Source: Rhizobium redzepovicii (GTDB lineage Bacteria > Pseudomonadota > Alphaproteobacteria > Rhizobiales > Rhizobiaceae). From it: DNA of 38,216 bases. The position numbers were made by a program, and so were the translations under genes. Of this stretch, positions 7,995 to 16,706 are shown in pieces. Within the stretch, counting starts at the first letter, position 1, and each line of letters starts with the position of its first letter. The stretch spans positions 1-38,216 of the forward strand of contig NZ_JAILYH010000033.1 of assembly GCF_019793435.1 (NCBI RefSeq), written 5' to 3'. The notes beneath the pieces are model-generated. The model ran no database searches. It had not been told where the DNA came from and worked only from the letters and a program-made list of their open reading frames with translations.

Positions 7995-8048
7995 CAGAGT
8001 GCTCCAACTCGTTTTCCAGCACAGTCTCTACCGAACCTGAGGACCCAT
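7995..8048 (-). pseudogene. nodA: nodA remnant, first codons
   Basis: From ATG 8048 the minus strand reads MGPQVR, stop, RLCW; one base later it continues as NELEH. NodA of Sinorhizobium/Rhizobium begins M..QVRWRLCWENELEL. The expected Trp codon TGG has become TAG, and one G of TGGGAA is deleted. NodA N-acylates the Nod-factor backbone. Only about 17 codons remain before the match ends near 7995. The ~200 bp from here to nodI' contain no recognisable nodB or nodC sequence. The remnant lies 67 bp downstream of a nod box, which supports the call. Confidence 0.7.
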
Positions 8049-8114
8049 TTTTAGAACTCCACACAATCGTTCTGCACAGCGCTCTTCAGCGTTTTTTCTA
8101 AGGGCAATTGTTTT

Positions 8115-8170
8115 GACCAGTAAAATTGTTTGTTTGGATGGAATGCGTGCAAAAAAGGGATGGGTGGATT
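8115..8170 (-). promoter_or_regulatory. nod box (degenerate) in front of the broken nodA-IJ-nolO operon
   Basis: Read on the minus strand, the proximal half is CCATCCAAACAAACAATTTT followed by ACTGGTC. It agrees at about 20 of 27 positions with the nod-box half ATCGAAACAATCGATTTTAC and its flanks. The distal half has ATCCACCCATCC but is spaced about nine bases too far away. The nod box is the NodD binding site. Its orientation points into nodA'. The widened spacing may have reduced NodD binding. Confidence 0.65.
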
Positions 8171-8315
8171 CATAGCAAGGCGAGCGGCACTTTCAAACAG
8201 CGGCCGTGATGATCAACGTTTACGGCAAATCCGCCTCCGACGTCGGTGCCGACGACCGACCTCCGAAATCCTCGTGTATCGTCGTACCCGCAACACTCCT
8301 TCTCTACTCTGGTTT

Positions 8316-8600
8316 TCAGCCGATAAGCCTAGCCGCAGCTTCGCCAGTCGGCACGTCGATAAGCGTGATCGGGCTTGCTGCAAGGAAACGGCGTTGGTTG
8401 TTGGTCGGCGCTGCCGCATCCAGCACCGCAAAACGTGGTGCGTTGGATCGCGTCATGATCTGTCGGGCGTAGGTGCGCAGCATCTGGTCGTTGAAGCGGC
8501 AGCCGATGAAGAAGAGCCGAAGAGCCTCTGTTGGTGCGCCGCTCCTTCACCGCTTCGCTGACCCACCTGAGCGGCGGAACTCCTTCCGTCGCTGATGAGG
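8316..8600 (-). pseudogene. SIR2-like domain protein remnant, C-terminal end
   Basis: One minus-strand frame ending in TGA at 8316 reads LRLFFIGCRFNDQMLRTYA, then SNAPRFAVLDA and PITLIDVPTGEAAARLIG. The FxGxxFxDxxLR pattern is typical of the end of SIR2/TIR-associated NAD-binding domains. I recall similar proteins near rhizobial nif genes. Upstream, this frame is stopped, and a neighbouring frame (WVSEAVKERRTN) seems to carry the preceding part, so at least one indel is present. The N-terminal NAD-binding half is missing. The remnant ends 60 bp from the T6SS-linked 538-residue gene. Function in the intact form is uncertain. Confidence 0.45.
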
Positions 8601-8661
8601 CCGTTGATGGCCTGCTCGCCCGGCCTTCCGGTGGGTCGGCCGGCATCGAGACAGGCGATTA

Positions 8662-10278
8662 TTACGCGGCGGGCGCGGCGCGCGAGGTTTCGATGCGCTT
8701 CAGTCCATCGGTGATGGCCGCGAGCCCTTCCCGCAGCGTCTGCCCTATAGTGCCCGGACCGATGTCGATTGGAGGATTGTCAAGCATGGCTACAATGTCG
8801 CTGCCGTTGAGATAATCGAGCTTCTTCTGGACTGTGGTTCGGACACGCTCGGTCGCGCTCGACAGTGCCTCACCGTTGCGTTCGGTGATGGCGGAGAGCT
8901 GATCTGAAAGCTCTCCTCCGAACTGCAGGAAGATGTCGTCGACATACCTCCACGTTCCGCCGCGGGCTTCCACATCGACCATCTGGTTGATCTTGCTCTT
9001 TACCTCATCCCGCAGCGTCAAGGCAGTGTCGAGATAAGCCTGCCATATAGCTATGATACTTTCGACCGAGTTCTCGATGGATTTGGTCCGTTCGGGCTGG
9101 TCTGCGATGCCAAGAAGGACCAGAAGTTGATCATCGTTACCGGGCCGCGGGACCACCGCTGCGATCAGACGCTCCACAACCGCGCGCCTACGGGCTGCAT
9201 CGCCTAGTTCCTTCGGCCATTGCGACGACACTATCTTCGCAATCCTCTCAGAATTCGCGTTCTCTAGCGGATAAGAAAGCTGTCGCTCCTGAGCCTTTGC
9301 CTTGATCAGACGGAACAAGGACTCTACTACCTCGTCTTGATCGAGAGCGCCCGTTGGAACTCTGTTCAGATCGATCCCATTCACCACGACCTCTTCGCGG
9401 CGGTCGCCGTTTGTCTCGCCCTGCCCCGCCCCATCGGGCATGTCATCCACATATTGAAGATTTCGCAGATTCTCAGGATAGGCCAGCATCAACAGAAGTC
9501 GGCCGGCGAAGTTGTGCAACGTTGCCTCCTGCTCTTCCGGAGGCGTCGCAGCCAGCACACGTTGCAGCCAATCCGCGATCTTCGTGGTCAGATGGGACAA
9601 CTCTGCGGTCTGTCCCGCGCCAATTTGCGCGCTGAGACTTACTGCGTGATTGGAAATGGTCGCGGCCGCGGCGGCAATCCCCTCCTTCACTTCCGGGAGA
9701 AGCTGCTCCAGGAGCTCAGCCCCGCCTTCACGCTTGCTTCTCTCTTCAGTTTCCTCAACACTCCCTGCAGAGTTCCCTTCCGCGCTATCGAGCGCCGTCA
9801 TCGGCCGATTGAATTCTTCAGAGTCGTCGGGTGGAAGAAATTGGGAGTTCTCCTCGGCGTTCATCTCAAACTGCTGAATGTCTTCTTCAGTTAAGATTCC
9901 TGCTTCCTGCATGTCAGGCAACCTCATGCGGAAGTTCACGAAATACTTCTTCATCACCTTTTGGACCTGCGGGAACCCGGCCTTTCCACCATCAGCCAAC
10001 TTGACGAGGATAACGCCGTTTTCGTTCATCCTGCCCGTGCCTCTCCGCAGAAGCGAAAAGTTCTCCTTACTACTATCCTCATCATCTTCAAAAGGCATGT
10101 TTTTCAAAGTTTGTGCCAATCCATTGAGCTTTTTCTTACTCACCAGGACAGCAGGCTTCCGCAGATCGCCAACCGTGCCAACCGCAAAGCAGAACTCCAA
10201 ATCCGCTCTGTTCTTCGTCTGGTCGATCAACTGCAGAAATTTCTTCGCTCTTGTCCTATTGTGCTTCATTCCGGCCAT
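8662..10278 (-). CDS. Unrecognised 538-residue protein at the end of the tssKLM block
   Basis: I do not recognise a family. The start is clear: CTGGAGAG lies five to six bases before ATG 10278. Residues 1-130 are a compact mixed alpha/beta region rich in Lys, with FCFAVGTVGDL, LVSKKKLNGLAQTL and GVILVKLADGGKAGFPQ. An acidic Glu/Ser-rich linker follows (about 130-190). The remaining ~350 residues look largely helical and coiled, with no signal peptide and no membrane segment. It ends KRIETSRAAPAA. It has the same direction as tssM, 296 bp downstream, so it may be co-transcribed with the T6SS. A soluble T6SS accessory protein, adaptor or effector would fit the position, but the sequence itself does not show which. 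Confidence 0.75.
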   Translation of the reverse strand: MAGMKHNRTRAKKFLQLIDQTKNRADLEFCFAVGTVGDLRKPAVLVSKKKLNGLAQTLKNMPFEDDEDSSKENFSLLRRGTGRMNENGVILVKLADGGKAGFPQVQKVMKKYFVNFRMRLPDMQEAGILTEEDIQQFEMNAEENSQFLPPDDSEEFNRPMTALDSAEGNSAGSVEETEERSKREGGAELLEQLLPEVKEGIAAAAATISNHAVSLSAQIGAGQTAELSHLTTKIADWLQRVLAATPPEEQEATLHNFAGRLLLMLAYPENLRNLQYVDDMPDGAGQGETNGDRREEVVVNGIDLNRVPTGALDQDEVVESLFRLIKAKAQERQLSYPLENANSERIAKIVSSQWPKELGDAARRRAVVERLIAAVVPRPGNDDQLLVLLGIADQPERTKSIENSVESIIAIWQAYLDTALTLRDEVKSKINQMVDVEARGGTWRYVDDIFLQFGGELSDQLSAITERNGEALSSATERVRTTVQKKLDYLNGSDIVAMLDNPPIDIGPGTIGQTLREGLAAITDGLKRIETSRAAPAA

Positions 10279-10574
10279 TATATCTCTCCAGTTTCCTGTT
10301 CTAGATCAGTGTACGTCGGTTGATAGGGTGGGACAGGATCTGATCACCCAACTTCCCGAAGATCTGCCTGATGGAGGTGACCGCGCTCTCCAGCGGTCTA
10401 GTCGAGCGGGAAAGCGGCGCGCCGAGATCAAGCGACGATCGCCGCCAGTCGCAGCCGTGACCGCCTCCGATCCGGCCGGCAACCGACATGCCGACCTCTC
10501 CCGCCGCAGACCTGCGTGGGCGTCTCGTGACCCCATAGGGCTTTCCCAGCGCCAGTCGGATGCTATCCCGGCGT
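10279..10574 (-). other. Gap between tssM and the 538-residue gene
   Basis: In many T6SS operons tagF (impM) follows tssM here. An ATG at 10593 overlaps the tssM stop and opens a 95-residue frame rich in Arg, Ser and Ala, but it shows no TagF signature. Another minus frame ends with SIRQIFGKLGDQILSHPINR. I cannot assign either. A decayed tagF is possible but unproved. Confidence 0.35.
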
Positions 10575-13500
10575 TCATAAGAAATCTGGACATCGGAATT
10601 CTGACAACAGATTGCGGGACAACGGGCTCATCACGCTGTCAGGCTGGAGGTTAAAAACCGCCCAATGGCGACCGGACACCAGTCGTACCTGAATAAGGTC
10701 CCCTCCTCCCAATGGCTGCTTATCCGCCTCATTTAAGAGGCGAAACAGCGCCCAATGGCCGCTCTTGGAGAGGGTGGCGCCTTGAAAACCGATGAAAGCG
10801 ACGGAAGCGCCGCCGACGCCGCCGGCCGTAGGCCAATGGAAATGCATGGCCGCGGCGGCTGTTCCTCGTCGATGTTCGAGGCGCTGGCCGTCGATGTCTA
10901 CCACCACCTGGTCTGTCAACGGATCGGTCTCGGCGACGGTGAGCAGGAATCCAACTGACACCTTGCCGGCATCATCGAACATGGTGTCGCGGATCGTGGC
11001 TGCCCGTTGGAACTGGGCCAAGGTATTGCGGCCGATAGGGAAATCGACACCGCTCGTTGGCCGAAACTGCCACGAGCCTTTGGATTTGTCGACGAATGGG
11101 GAAAGGTTCTCGGCGAAGAAAGTGTCGATCTCCGCCTTGCGGCCGAACAGCCGGGCGAAATCGCTCAAAGGGATATCCCGGCGGGATCCGCTCGCGAAGG
11201 GATACCGTCCTTCGGTAGCCCGTCGGCACAAATCGCCGGGGCCGCCCGCCCAACCGCTCGCCAACCCGCGCCTCATGCCGCTGACGGTTAAGTCCGAGCT
11301 GTGGCGGCTGAGGCCGAGGATCCATTGCCGGATGGGTTCGGGCAGATCGGCCGCCCCCGCCTCGATCTGTTGGATGGCGACGCCCGCCTGCCCGTTGTGT
11401 TCCAAGATGTTCGAACCCGCCAGCCCCTGCGCCTGGCTGAGGGAGCGATACAGTTCGCCAAGATCCCGGAGAGCACTGTCAATCGGCGCCTGCGCGCCCG
11501 CTTGGCTGTTCGACGGCACTTCGACCAGCTGGTGCAGCCACCGGAAATGATCGCCCATATAGAGCTGGACGTGAGCTTCAGGCGTGTCCGCGGCCGGTTG
11601 GGACCGGAACAGTGCCTCGAGCTCGCTTGGCAACACCTCGCCCTGGGGGACACTGTCACCTTTCGTCAAGCCGTCCTCGGGAGCCGGTGGTTGCTTGAGC
11701 TTTAGCTCCTGCGCCGCCGCGAAAAGGAACAGGCGCATTGGTGACGTCGGCGCGGACAGCGTGTTCAAGGTGCGCAGCGCGTCATCGATACCCCCAGAGG
11801 GGCGGATGGACATATCGCCAATGAGCTGGTCCCAGCGCAACGCGAACTCCTGAGCGTAGAGATCCGCCGCCGAACGCCGCAGCTTCTGGCTCACATCACC
11901 GGCTGCAATCGGCGCGACTACCTGTGAGTCGAGAACCCAGCCTTCTGCAGCGACAGCGTCAGCCACTTGCGGCAGCAATCGCAGGAAGGTTCCGTAAAAC
12001 CCCGCCCTCGTGTAGATGCCAGGAACCCCCTCGCTGAGCGGCTGTCCCGATTTGCGAGCCAGGACGCCCTGCGCCAGCGGCCCGGCATGGTCGGCCAGAC
12101 GCCAGGTTGGCGCCCGCGAGGCTTCGGGACTGGTCGCGATGATGTCGAGGACGCGGCGCGCCATCGAGACGGTCTGGAGCTTCGCGCGGCTCCTCTCGAT
12201 CAGTTCGCCATTAAGCTCACTATGGGGCAGCGGCCCTTCCATGAGTGCATCCAGGTGATCAGCGAGCGCGCTGCGCAGGCCGGCATCGGCTTCGGCCGGA
12301 AACATCACTCGCCAGTCGGCAGCCATCCAGTTCTTGACGACCGCGCGCTGGAGCGGACCCTGCTGACCCAGCATCAGGTAAACCTTTAACGCCTGGTAGA
12401 CGAACTGATCATCGTCGTGCCGCTCGACCAATAAGGTTTCCAACCGGAACATCAGCCGCGGCAGCAGGATGGTGTTCACGGCGCGGCGGTACGCCGCGAG
12501 CGTCTGAACCTTGATTTTCTTACTCTGGTCGAGACCCGAACTTGATAGGGGGCCGCCCGCGCTGTCGCCGTTGGCATCACGCAGCCGCTGAAGCAGTGGC
12601 AGGATGGGTCGAAGATCGCCACTCTCAACCCGGTCGAGCTTCAGCTTTTCGGCCCCTCTGGCATAGCTGCCAGCCATTAGGCGAACGCTCTCGATCAGCT
12701 GAACATTCCGAATATAGCTGAACGTCCATAAGACGCTGGCGGTAACAATGACCGCCGCTATCATCGTGTAGGCGCCATACCGGATCCGCCGCTGGCGCCG
12801 ATCGAAGCGGTGATTGGCATCGACGAGCCCAGCTTCGGCGAAAACGACTTCGCGCAGCAGCCGGCTGATGAAATAACCACGGCCCGGGCCACGAAGCGCT
12901 GTACAGGGCGGCTGAGCGATCTCGAAGGTCTGAGATCTGGCGTTCGCAAGTCGATCGAAGGGCATGCCAATTTGCGTGCCGCTTAAGAAGTAGACGCCGC
13001 GGAGCATAAGCGGTTCCTGGAACGAATTCCCGCCAAAGGCTTCCTTCAAGAACTGTTGCGTCAGGTGCTTGAGGCTAGCGACCTGCTGTGGGAAGCCGAA
13101 CATGAGCGCGCGACGCTGGAGGTTGCTTTCGTGCTGCATTCGTTCAAGCAGCCTTTCGTTTAGGCGGCCAACAAGCGCATCGTATGCTGCGGCAAACGCC
13201 ATCGGATCGCCTTCGTCCTCCGACGCCTCTTGCGCATAGGTGAACCCCCACACCGCCTCCCGCCCCTCGCGACCCAGATCGTCGAAGAATTCAACAAATC
13301 CCGCCAGCAGATCGCTCTTAGTGAAAAGCACATAAATCGGCAGTTGCAGGCGAAGCTCCCTGTACACTTCGAGGAGCCGCTCACGGATACAGCGCGCGCG
13401 ATCGGCGAGCACTTCCTCGGATGTAGAATTCAGCTCGCTGATTGCGATCGTGACTAAGACACCGTTCAGCGGCTGCCGTGGCCGGGAGCGTCTGAGCATA

Positions 13501-14180
13501 CGAAGCAAGCCACGCCAAACCGCTTTGTCCCGGTCTGCATCACCCTCCTGTATCGTGTAGCGCCCAGCAGTGTCGACGAACACCGCGTCATCGGTGATCC
13601 ACCAGTCGCAGTTTTCCGTACCCGCTAACCCACCGGCGGCTCTCAGACCGGACCTCGCCGCCATCGGAAAGCTGAGCCCGGAATTGACTATTGCTGTGGT
13701 CTTCCCCGAGTTGGGCGGACCGATCATCACATACCAGGGCCGCTGATAGAGCCACCGCCTGCTGATACCTCCTGCGTAGCGGCGCCCCTTGAGTGTGGTA
13801 AGGGTCTCGCGGAAACGATGACGAATCGCCTCCAGCTCTCTTTCAGCAAGCGTGCTGGCTTGCCCCACACTTCGGTCGGAAGGCCTTGGGTCTCCCTTCT
13901 TCTGCTCGGCCCCACCCGCGTCCAGCGCTCCCGACACTCGTGATTGGACGAGGTCTTCAAAATAGGCCTGAACCTTGTAAAGCTGGGACTGGATCAAGTA
14001 GATCACGGTGTATCCGACCGGAATCAGCATCGATGCCGCGATCTGGCTGCGAAGGCTGTCAAGCGGCGCAAATCCTCCGACCGAGATATGCGGTCCGAGC
14101 GTGAAGATTAAGGCACATACGATCGCCGCCCCGCCGACACGGAGCCATTGCCACCTAAGCGCTTTCTTGATTGACTGCAT
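10575..14180 (-). CDS. tssM: T6SS membrane-complex protein TssM (IcmF/ImpL)
   Basis: With 1201 residues this has normal length for TssM, the large inner-membrane protein that spans the periplasm and anchors the T6SS baseplate. Two N-terminal membrane segments lie at about 15-30 and 50-64. The cytoplasmic NTPase domain carries a Walker A motif GPPNSGKT (154-161) and a Walker B-like AVFVDTAG. A third membrane segment is near 470-492 (AYTMIAAVIVTASVLW), after which the long periplasmic domain follows. The C-terminus LLSEFRCPDFL is typical (FRCP). It starts nine bases after the tssL stop, so the two are translated together. The partner lipoprotein TssJ is not present in the window, as is usual in rhizobial imp loci. 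Confidence 0.95.
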   Translation of the reverse strand: MQSIKKALRWQWLRVGGAAIVCALIFTLGPHISVGGFAPLDSLRSQIAASMLIPVGYTVIYLIQSQLYKVQAYFEDLVQSRVSGALDAGGAEQKKGDPRPSDRSVGQASTLAERELEAIRHRFRETLTTLKGRRYAGGISRRWLYQRPWYVMIGPPNSGKTTAIVNSGLSFPMAARSGLRAAGGLAGTENCDWWITDDAVFVDTAGRYTIQEGDADRDKAVWRGLLRMLRRSRPRQPLNGVLVTIAISELNSTSEEVLADRARCIRERLLEVYRELRLQLPIYVLFTKSDLLAGFVEFFDDLGREGREAVWGFTYAQEASEDEGDPMAFAAAYDALVGRLNERLLERMQHESNLQRRALMFGFPQQVASLKHLTQQFLKEAFGGNSFQEPLMLRGVYFLSGTQIGMPFDRLANARSQTFEIAQPPCTALRGPGRGYFISRLLREVVFAEAGLVDANHRFDRRQRRIRYGAYTMIAAVIVTASVLWTFSYIRNVQLIESVRLMAGSYARGAEKLKLDRVESGDLRPILPLLQRLRDANGDSAGGPLSSSGLDQSKKIKVQTLAAYRRAVNTILLPRLMFRLETLLVERHDDDQFVYQALKVYLMLGQQGPLQRAVVKNWMAADWRVMFPAEADAGLRSALADHLDALMEGPLPHSELNGELIERSRAKLQTVSMARRVLDIIATSPEASRAPTWRLADHAGPLAQGVLARKSGQPLSEGVPGIYTRAGFYGTFLRLLPQVADAVAAEGWVLDSQVVAPIAAGDVSQKLRRSAADLYAQEFALRWDQLIGDMSIRPSGGIDDALRTLNTLSAPTSPMRLFLFAAAQELKLKQPPAPEDGLTKGDSVPQGEVLPSELEALFRSQPAADTPEAHVQLYMGDHFRWLHQLVEVPSNSQAGAQAPIDSALRDLGELYRSLSQAQGLAGSNILEHNGQAGVAIQQIEAGAADLPEPIRQWILGLSRHSSDLTVSGMRRGLASGWAGGPGDLCRRATEGRYPFASGSRRDIPLSDFARLFGRKAEIDTFFAENLSPFVDKSKGSWQFRPTSGVDFPIGRNTLAQFQRAATIRDTMFDDAGKVSVGFLLTVAETDPLTDQVVVDIDGQRLEHRRGTAAAAMHFHWPTAGGVGGASVAFIGFQGATLSKSGHWALFRLLNEADKQPLGGGDLIQVRLVSGRHWAVFNLQPDSVMSPLSRNLLSEFRCPDFL

Positions 14181-14189
14181 GGCTTGTCT

Positions 14190-15479
14190 TCATTGTGTCT
14201 TTGTGATGATGATTTGAATCCGACGGTTCCGCGCGCGGCCCTCGGGCGTGTGGTTCGAAGCGACCGGTTCTCCGCTCCCTCTGCCCTCTTCTCGCACGCG
14301 GCCTGGGTCATTCATCATGGATTTGATAATCTCGGCAGCTGCGCTCGCACGCGCGAGCGAAAGGGAATCGTTTGAAGGGAAGGCGAGTGATTGCACCGGA
14401 ATGGCGTCGGTGTGCCCGGTCAGGAGGACCGATCCCGACTCACCGTTCAGAGAACGACCAATTCGTAAAAGAAGCGGCAGGAACATTTTCTTCACTTCCG
14501 GACTAGCAGAATCGAACATCCCGGAGGCGCGAATGATAACGACGATCTGCTGTGGGTCCTCGGACACAGTGACAAGCCCTTCGCGGATTTCGGGCTCGAG
14601 GAAGTTACGCAGTCGGTCGCTGCTCATAACAACCTTTGGTGGCAATGCGATTCTCGCCGATCTGACAACGCCGTTCGGCGGCAATGTCGCGATATCGTTG
14701 AAGACAGCGTCGGCGCGGGCATTTAATGCATGCAGGAGTCCGGCATAGATCGAGAGGAGTAATCCTGCCCCAAACGCTACGACGGCCCAGATTGGAACGA
14801 TTGTGCGGCGTGGCTCCGGATTATTTGAGTTCCTCCGCCAGTGCGGGGATAGTTCGCGCTCGAAGTCACCACGGGCTGCTCGGATCAGGCGGTAGACGTC
14901 TTCGCACAGCACACTGAGCTCTGCGGCTCCTCCCGCAGTGACGCGGTAGCGGCCTTCGAAGCCCAACCTCATGCAGTAATAGAGCAGCTCCAGCAGTTCT
15001 ATATTGATGGCCGGTTCATTTTTCAATTGCGTCAGCAGATCGAAGAAGCGCTCGCCGCCCCAGGTATCGCTGAACAGCGATCCCACCAAGCTGCGCGTCG
15101 TCCAGACGCTGTTGCTGCCCCAGGCTGTGTTCAGAACGATGTCATCGATGGTCGCGCAGAGGGCGTATTTGCAGACCTTGATCGCTCGCGAGGGCAATCC
15201 GAGCGGCGTGATCCGACGCTCAAAAGCATCGATCTCCCGCAGCACCCTAAGGCGCAGTGCTTCAACGTCGATATGGCTAGCACTGCTCTTGAGCTGAGCG
15301 CTGAGACCCAGCAGCGCCGCCGCGGCCGCGACCAGTGGATTAAGTCGGTCGAGCGCAAGCATCTCCCAGGTAAGTTCCTCCGCCACTGGCGATGACGGCG
15401 AAGGGACAGCCAACTGCTCCTCGGCGTGAAGGAGGACGAGTGGCTGGGATTTTGGCATCGTTTCCTCAATCACCATCAT
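14190..15479 (-). CDS. tssL: T6SS membrane-complex protein TssL with OmpA-like domain (DotU/ImpK)
   Basis: TssL contacts TssM and the baseplate at the inner membrane. Residues ~30-210 form the cytoplasmic DotU domain (DDIVLNTAWGSNSVW, LLELLYYCMRLGFEGRYR). One membrane helix lies near 226-250 (IWAVVAFGAGLLLSIYAGL). The periplasmic end (~290-429) is an OmpA/MotB peptidoglycan-binding domain with LLTGHTDAIPVQS, LARASAAAEII and RARNRRIQIII. The ATG at 15479 shares one base with the tagH stop (TGATG), which suggests coupled translation. A longer frame from 15491 and a shorter one from 15458 (GAGGA upstream) are also possible. TssL with a fused OmpA domain is common in alphaproteobacteria. No defect is seen. 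Confidence 0.94.
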   Translation of the reverse strand: MMVIEETMPKSQPLVLLHAEEQLAVPSPSSPVAEELTWEMLALDRLNPLVAAAAALLGLSAQLKSSASHIDVEALRLRVLREIDAFERRITPLGLPSRAIKVCKYALCATIDDIVLNTAWGSNSVWTTRSLVGSLFSDTWGGERFFDLLTQLKNEPAINIELLELLYYCMRLGFEGRYRVTAGGAAELSVLCEDVYRLIRAARGDFERELSPHWRRNSNNPEPRRTIVPIWAVVAFGAGLLLSIYAGLLHALNARADAVFNDIATLPPNGVVRSARIALPPKVVMSSDRLRNFLEPEIREGLVTVSEDPQQIVVIIRASGMFDSASPEVKKMFLPLLLRIGRSLNGESGSVLLTGHTDAIPVQSLAFPSNDSLSLARASAAAEIIKSMMNDPGRVREEGRGSGEPVASNHTPEGRARNRRIQIIITKTQ

Positions 15480-16699
15480 CAACCCGCCCACTTCCCTTTG
15501 GAGCGGACGCTCTCATCGTGGGATCGGCGGGTGGGTCGACTACGCTCTCGCACTGGGCGCGCGAAGTCGGCGCCGAAGCTCCGGAGCAAATCGGTTTCGA
15601 TGCTCGATACGACGTCATTGAAGACGCGCACGTACGCACTCCGGTTTCGCGCCTTATGGTTGCGGTGCAAAAGGGAACGGGGCCGCCCCATCGCCTTCTC
15701 GATCCCTGCTAGGGACAAGCGTGCACGGACGCTGGACAGAGCCTTCTGCACAGCCGCGAATGACACGTCATGCGTCCCACGGTCGGTGAAGGCTTGCTCA
15801 ACGGCCAGGTCTCCGCGGAGGAACCCGCTGGAGTCATTGCACAGAACTGCGCGCAACGCCTCACCGACATCGGGGACGAGACTCAGGGTTTTTTCGTCGG
15901 AACTCTTATTTCTGAATAATTGTTCGCCAGCTCTCGCTCGGAGAGTATGCTGTGCAGCGCGGCGGAATACAGAAGCATTTTCCCTGCACGATCCAACACG
16001 CTTACGATGCCGGCATTCCGGACATCTGCCAATGATAAGCCGCAGGCGGCAAGGAAAGCCGTGACAGCCGCTCGATGATTCTTGGCGAGATGATTGCTCC
16101 ACCTTGGGTTGCGTCAAGATGGGGGCCCGATCTGGCACACTGTCTGCGTAGATATCCCACGGACTTCTCATCATGCCCGCCAGCGCGTCTAAACGAGTGC
16201 CTAAGAACGGCAATGGTAGGAACTCGCCGTCCCTCAGGTCCAGCAGCGCTTCTTCACCCCGGGTGCAATTGCCCGCCAGGAGCGACGAGGCCGTTTCGAG
16301 GGGGCCAAGAAGACTCAACTCCTCACTTGTCGCTGCAAGTTGTCCCTCCGGTTCGGCGGCACTCTCCGCAATGGATATCGAAGGCGACACCGCGACGACA
16401 TCGGTCATATAGGCGCCGATCTGAATAACATCGCTGGTTTTCCGGGCGACCGGCGCCTCTGACGGAAGCGGCACCGCCTCGTCATTTTGACATGTGTCGT
16501 CGCGGCCTCGGTCGATCAGTACGTATCGCCGTGCCATGCACTCGATTGAGCAGTGGGATTTCGAGACCATCTGCTGATCATCCGGCAGAACCAGGCTGTT
16601 GCCTGCTCGGCTGGTAGTCAGTCCACCAGCCGCGTCGCCCGGCACGAGATATTCCGGAAAACTACATCTATTGCTGTGTACACGTAGCGTGAGGGGCAT
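15479..16699 (-). CDS. tagH: T6SS FHA-domain protein TagH/ImpI, carrying two compensating frameshifts
   Basis: The N-terminus holds a forkhead-associated domain (LVLPDDQQMVSKSHCSIE), which in T6SS reads threonine phosphorylation. The glycine of the usual GR and the TxxNG part are altered, so phosphopeptide binding is doubtful. The C-terminal domain (LRAVLCNDSSGFLRGDLAVE, YVRVFNDVV) is in the same frame. Between about 16085 and 15910 that frame encodes Cys/Arg-rich residues unlike the family. Another frame of the same DNA reads AAVTAFLAACGLSLADVRNA, then LHSILSERELANNYSEIR, which is the expected TagH sequence. So one indel near 16085 and a second near 15910 leave about 58 residues out of frame inside an open 406-codon frame. 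The start at 16699 lies seven bases after tssK. Confidence 0.8.
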   Translation of the reverse strand: MPLTLRVHSNRCSFPEYLVPGDAAGGLTTSRAGNSLVLPDDQQMVSKSHCSIECMARRYVLIDRGRDDTCQNDEAVPLPSEAPVARKTSDVIQIGAYMTDVVAVSPSISIAESAAEPEGQLAATSEELSLLGPLETASSLLAGNCTRGEEALLDLRDGEFLPLPFLGTRLDALAGMMRSPWDIYADSVPDRAPILTQPKVEQSSRQESSSGCHGFPCRLRLIIGRCPECRHRKRVGSCRENASVFRRAAQHTLRARAGEQLFRNKSSDEKTLSLVPDVGEALRAVLCNDSSGFLRGDLAVEQAFTDRGTHDVSFAAVQKALSSVRARLSLAGIEKAMGRPRSLLHRNHKARNRSAYVRVFNDVVSSIETDLLRSFGADFARPVRERSRPTRRSHDESVRSKGKWAG

Positions 16700-16706
16700 T
16701 GGTGGG

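Noticed and set aside
10306..10593. 95-codon frame overlapping the tssM stop as tagF
   Set aside because: The overlap is typical for a following T6SS gene, but the Arg/Ser-rich product has no TagF feature. It is kept as an unassigned gap.
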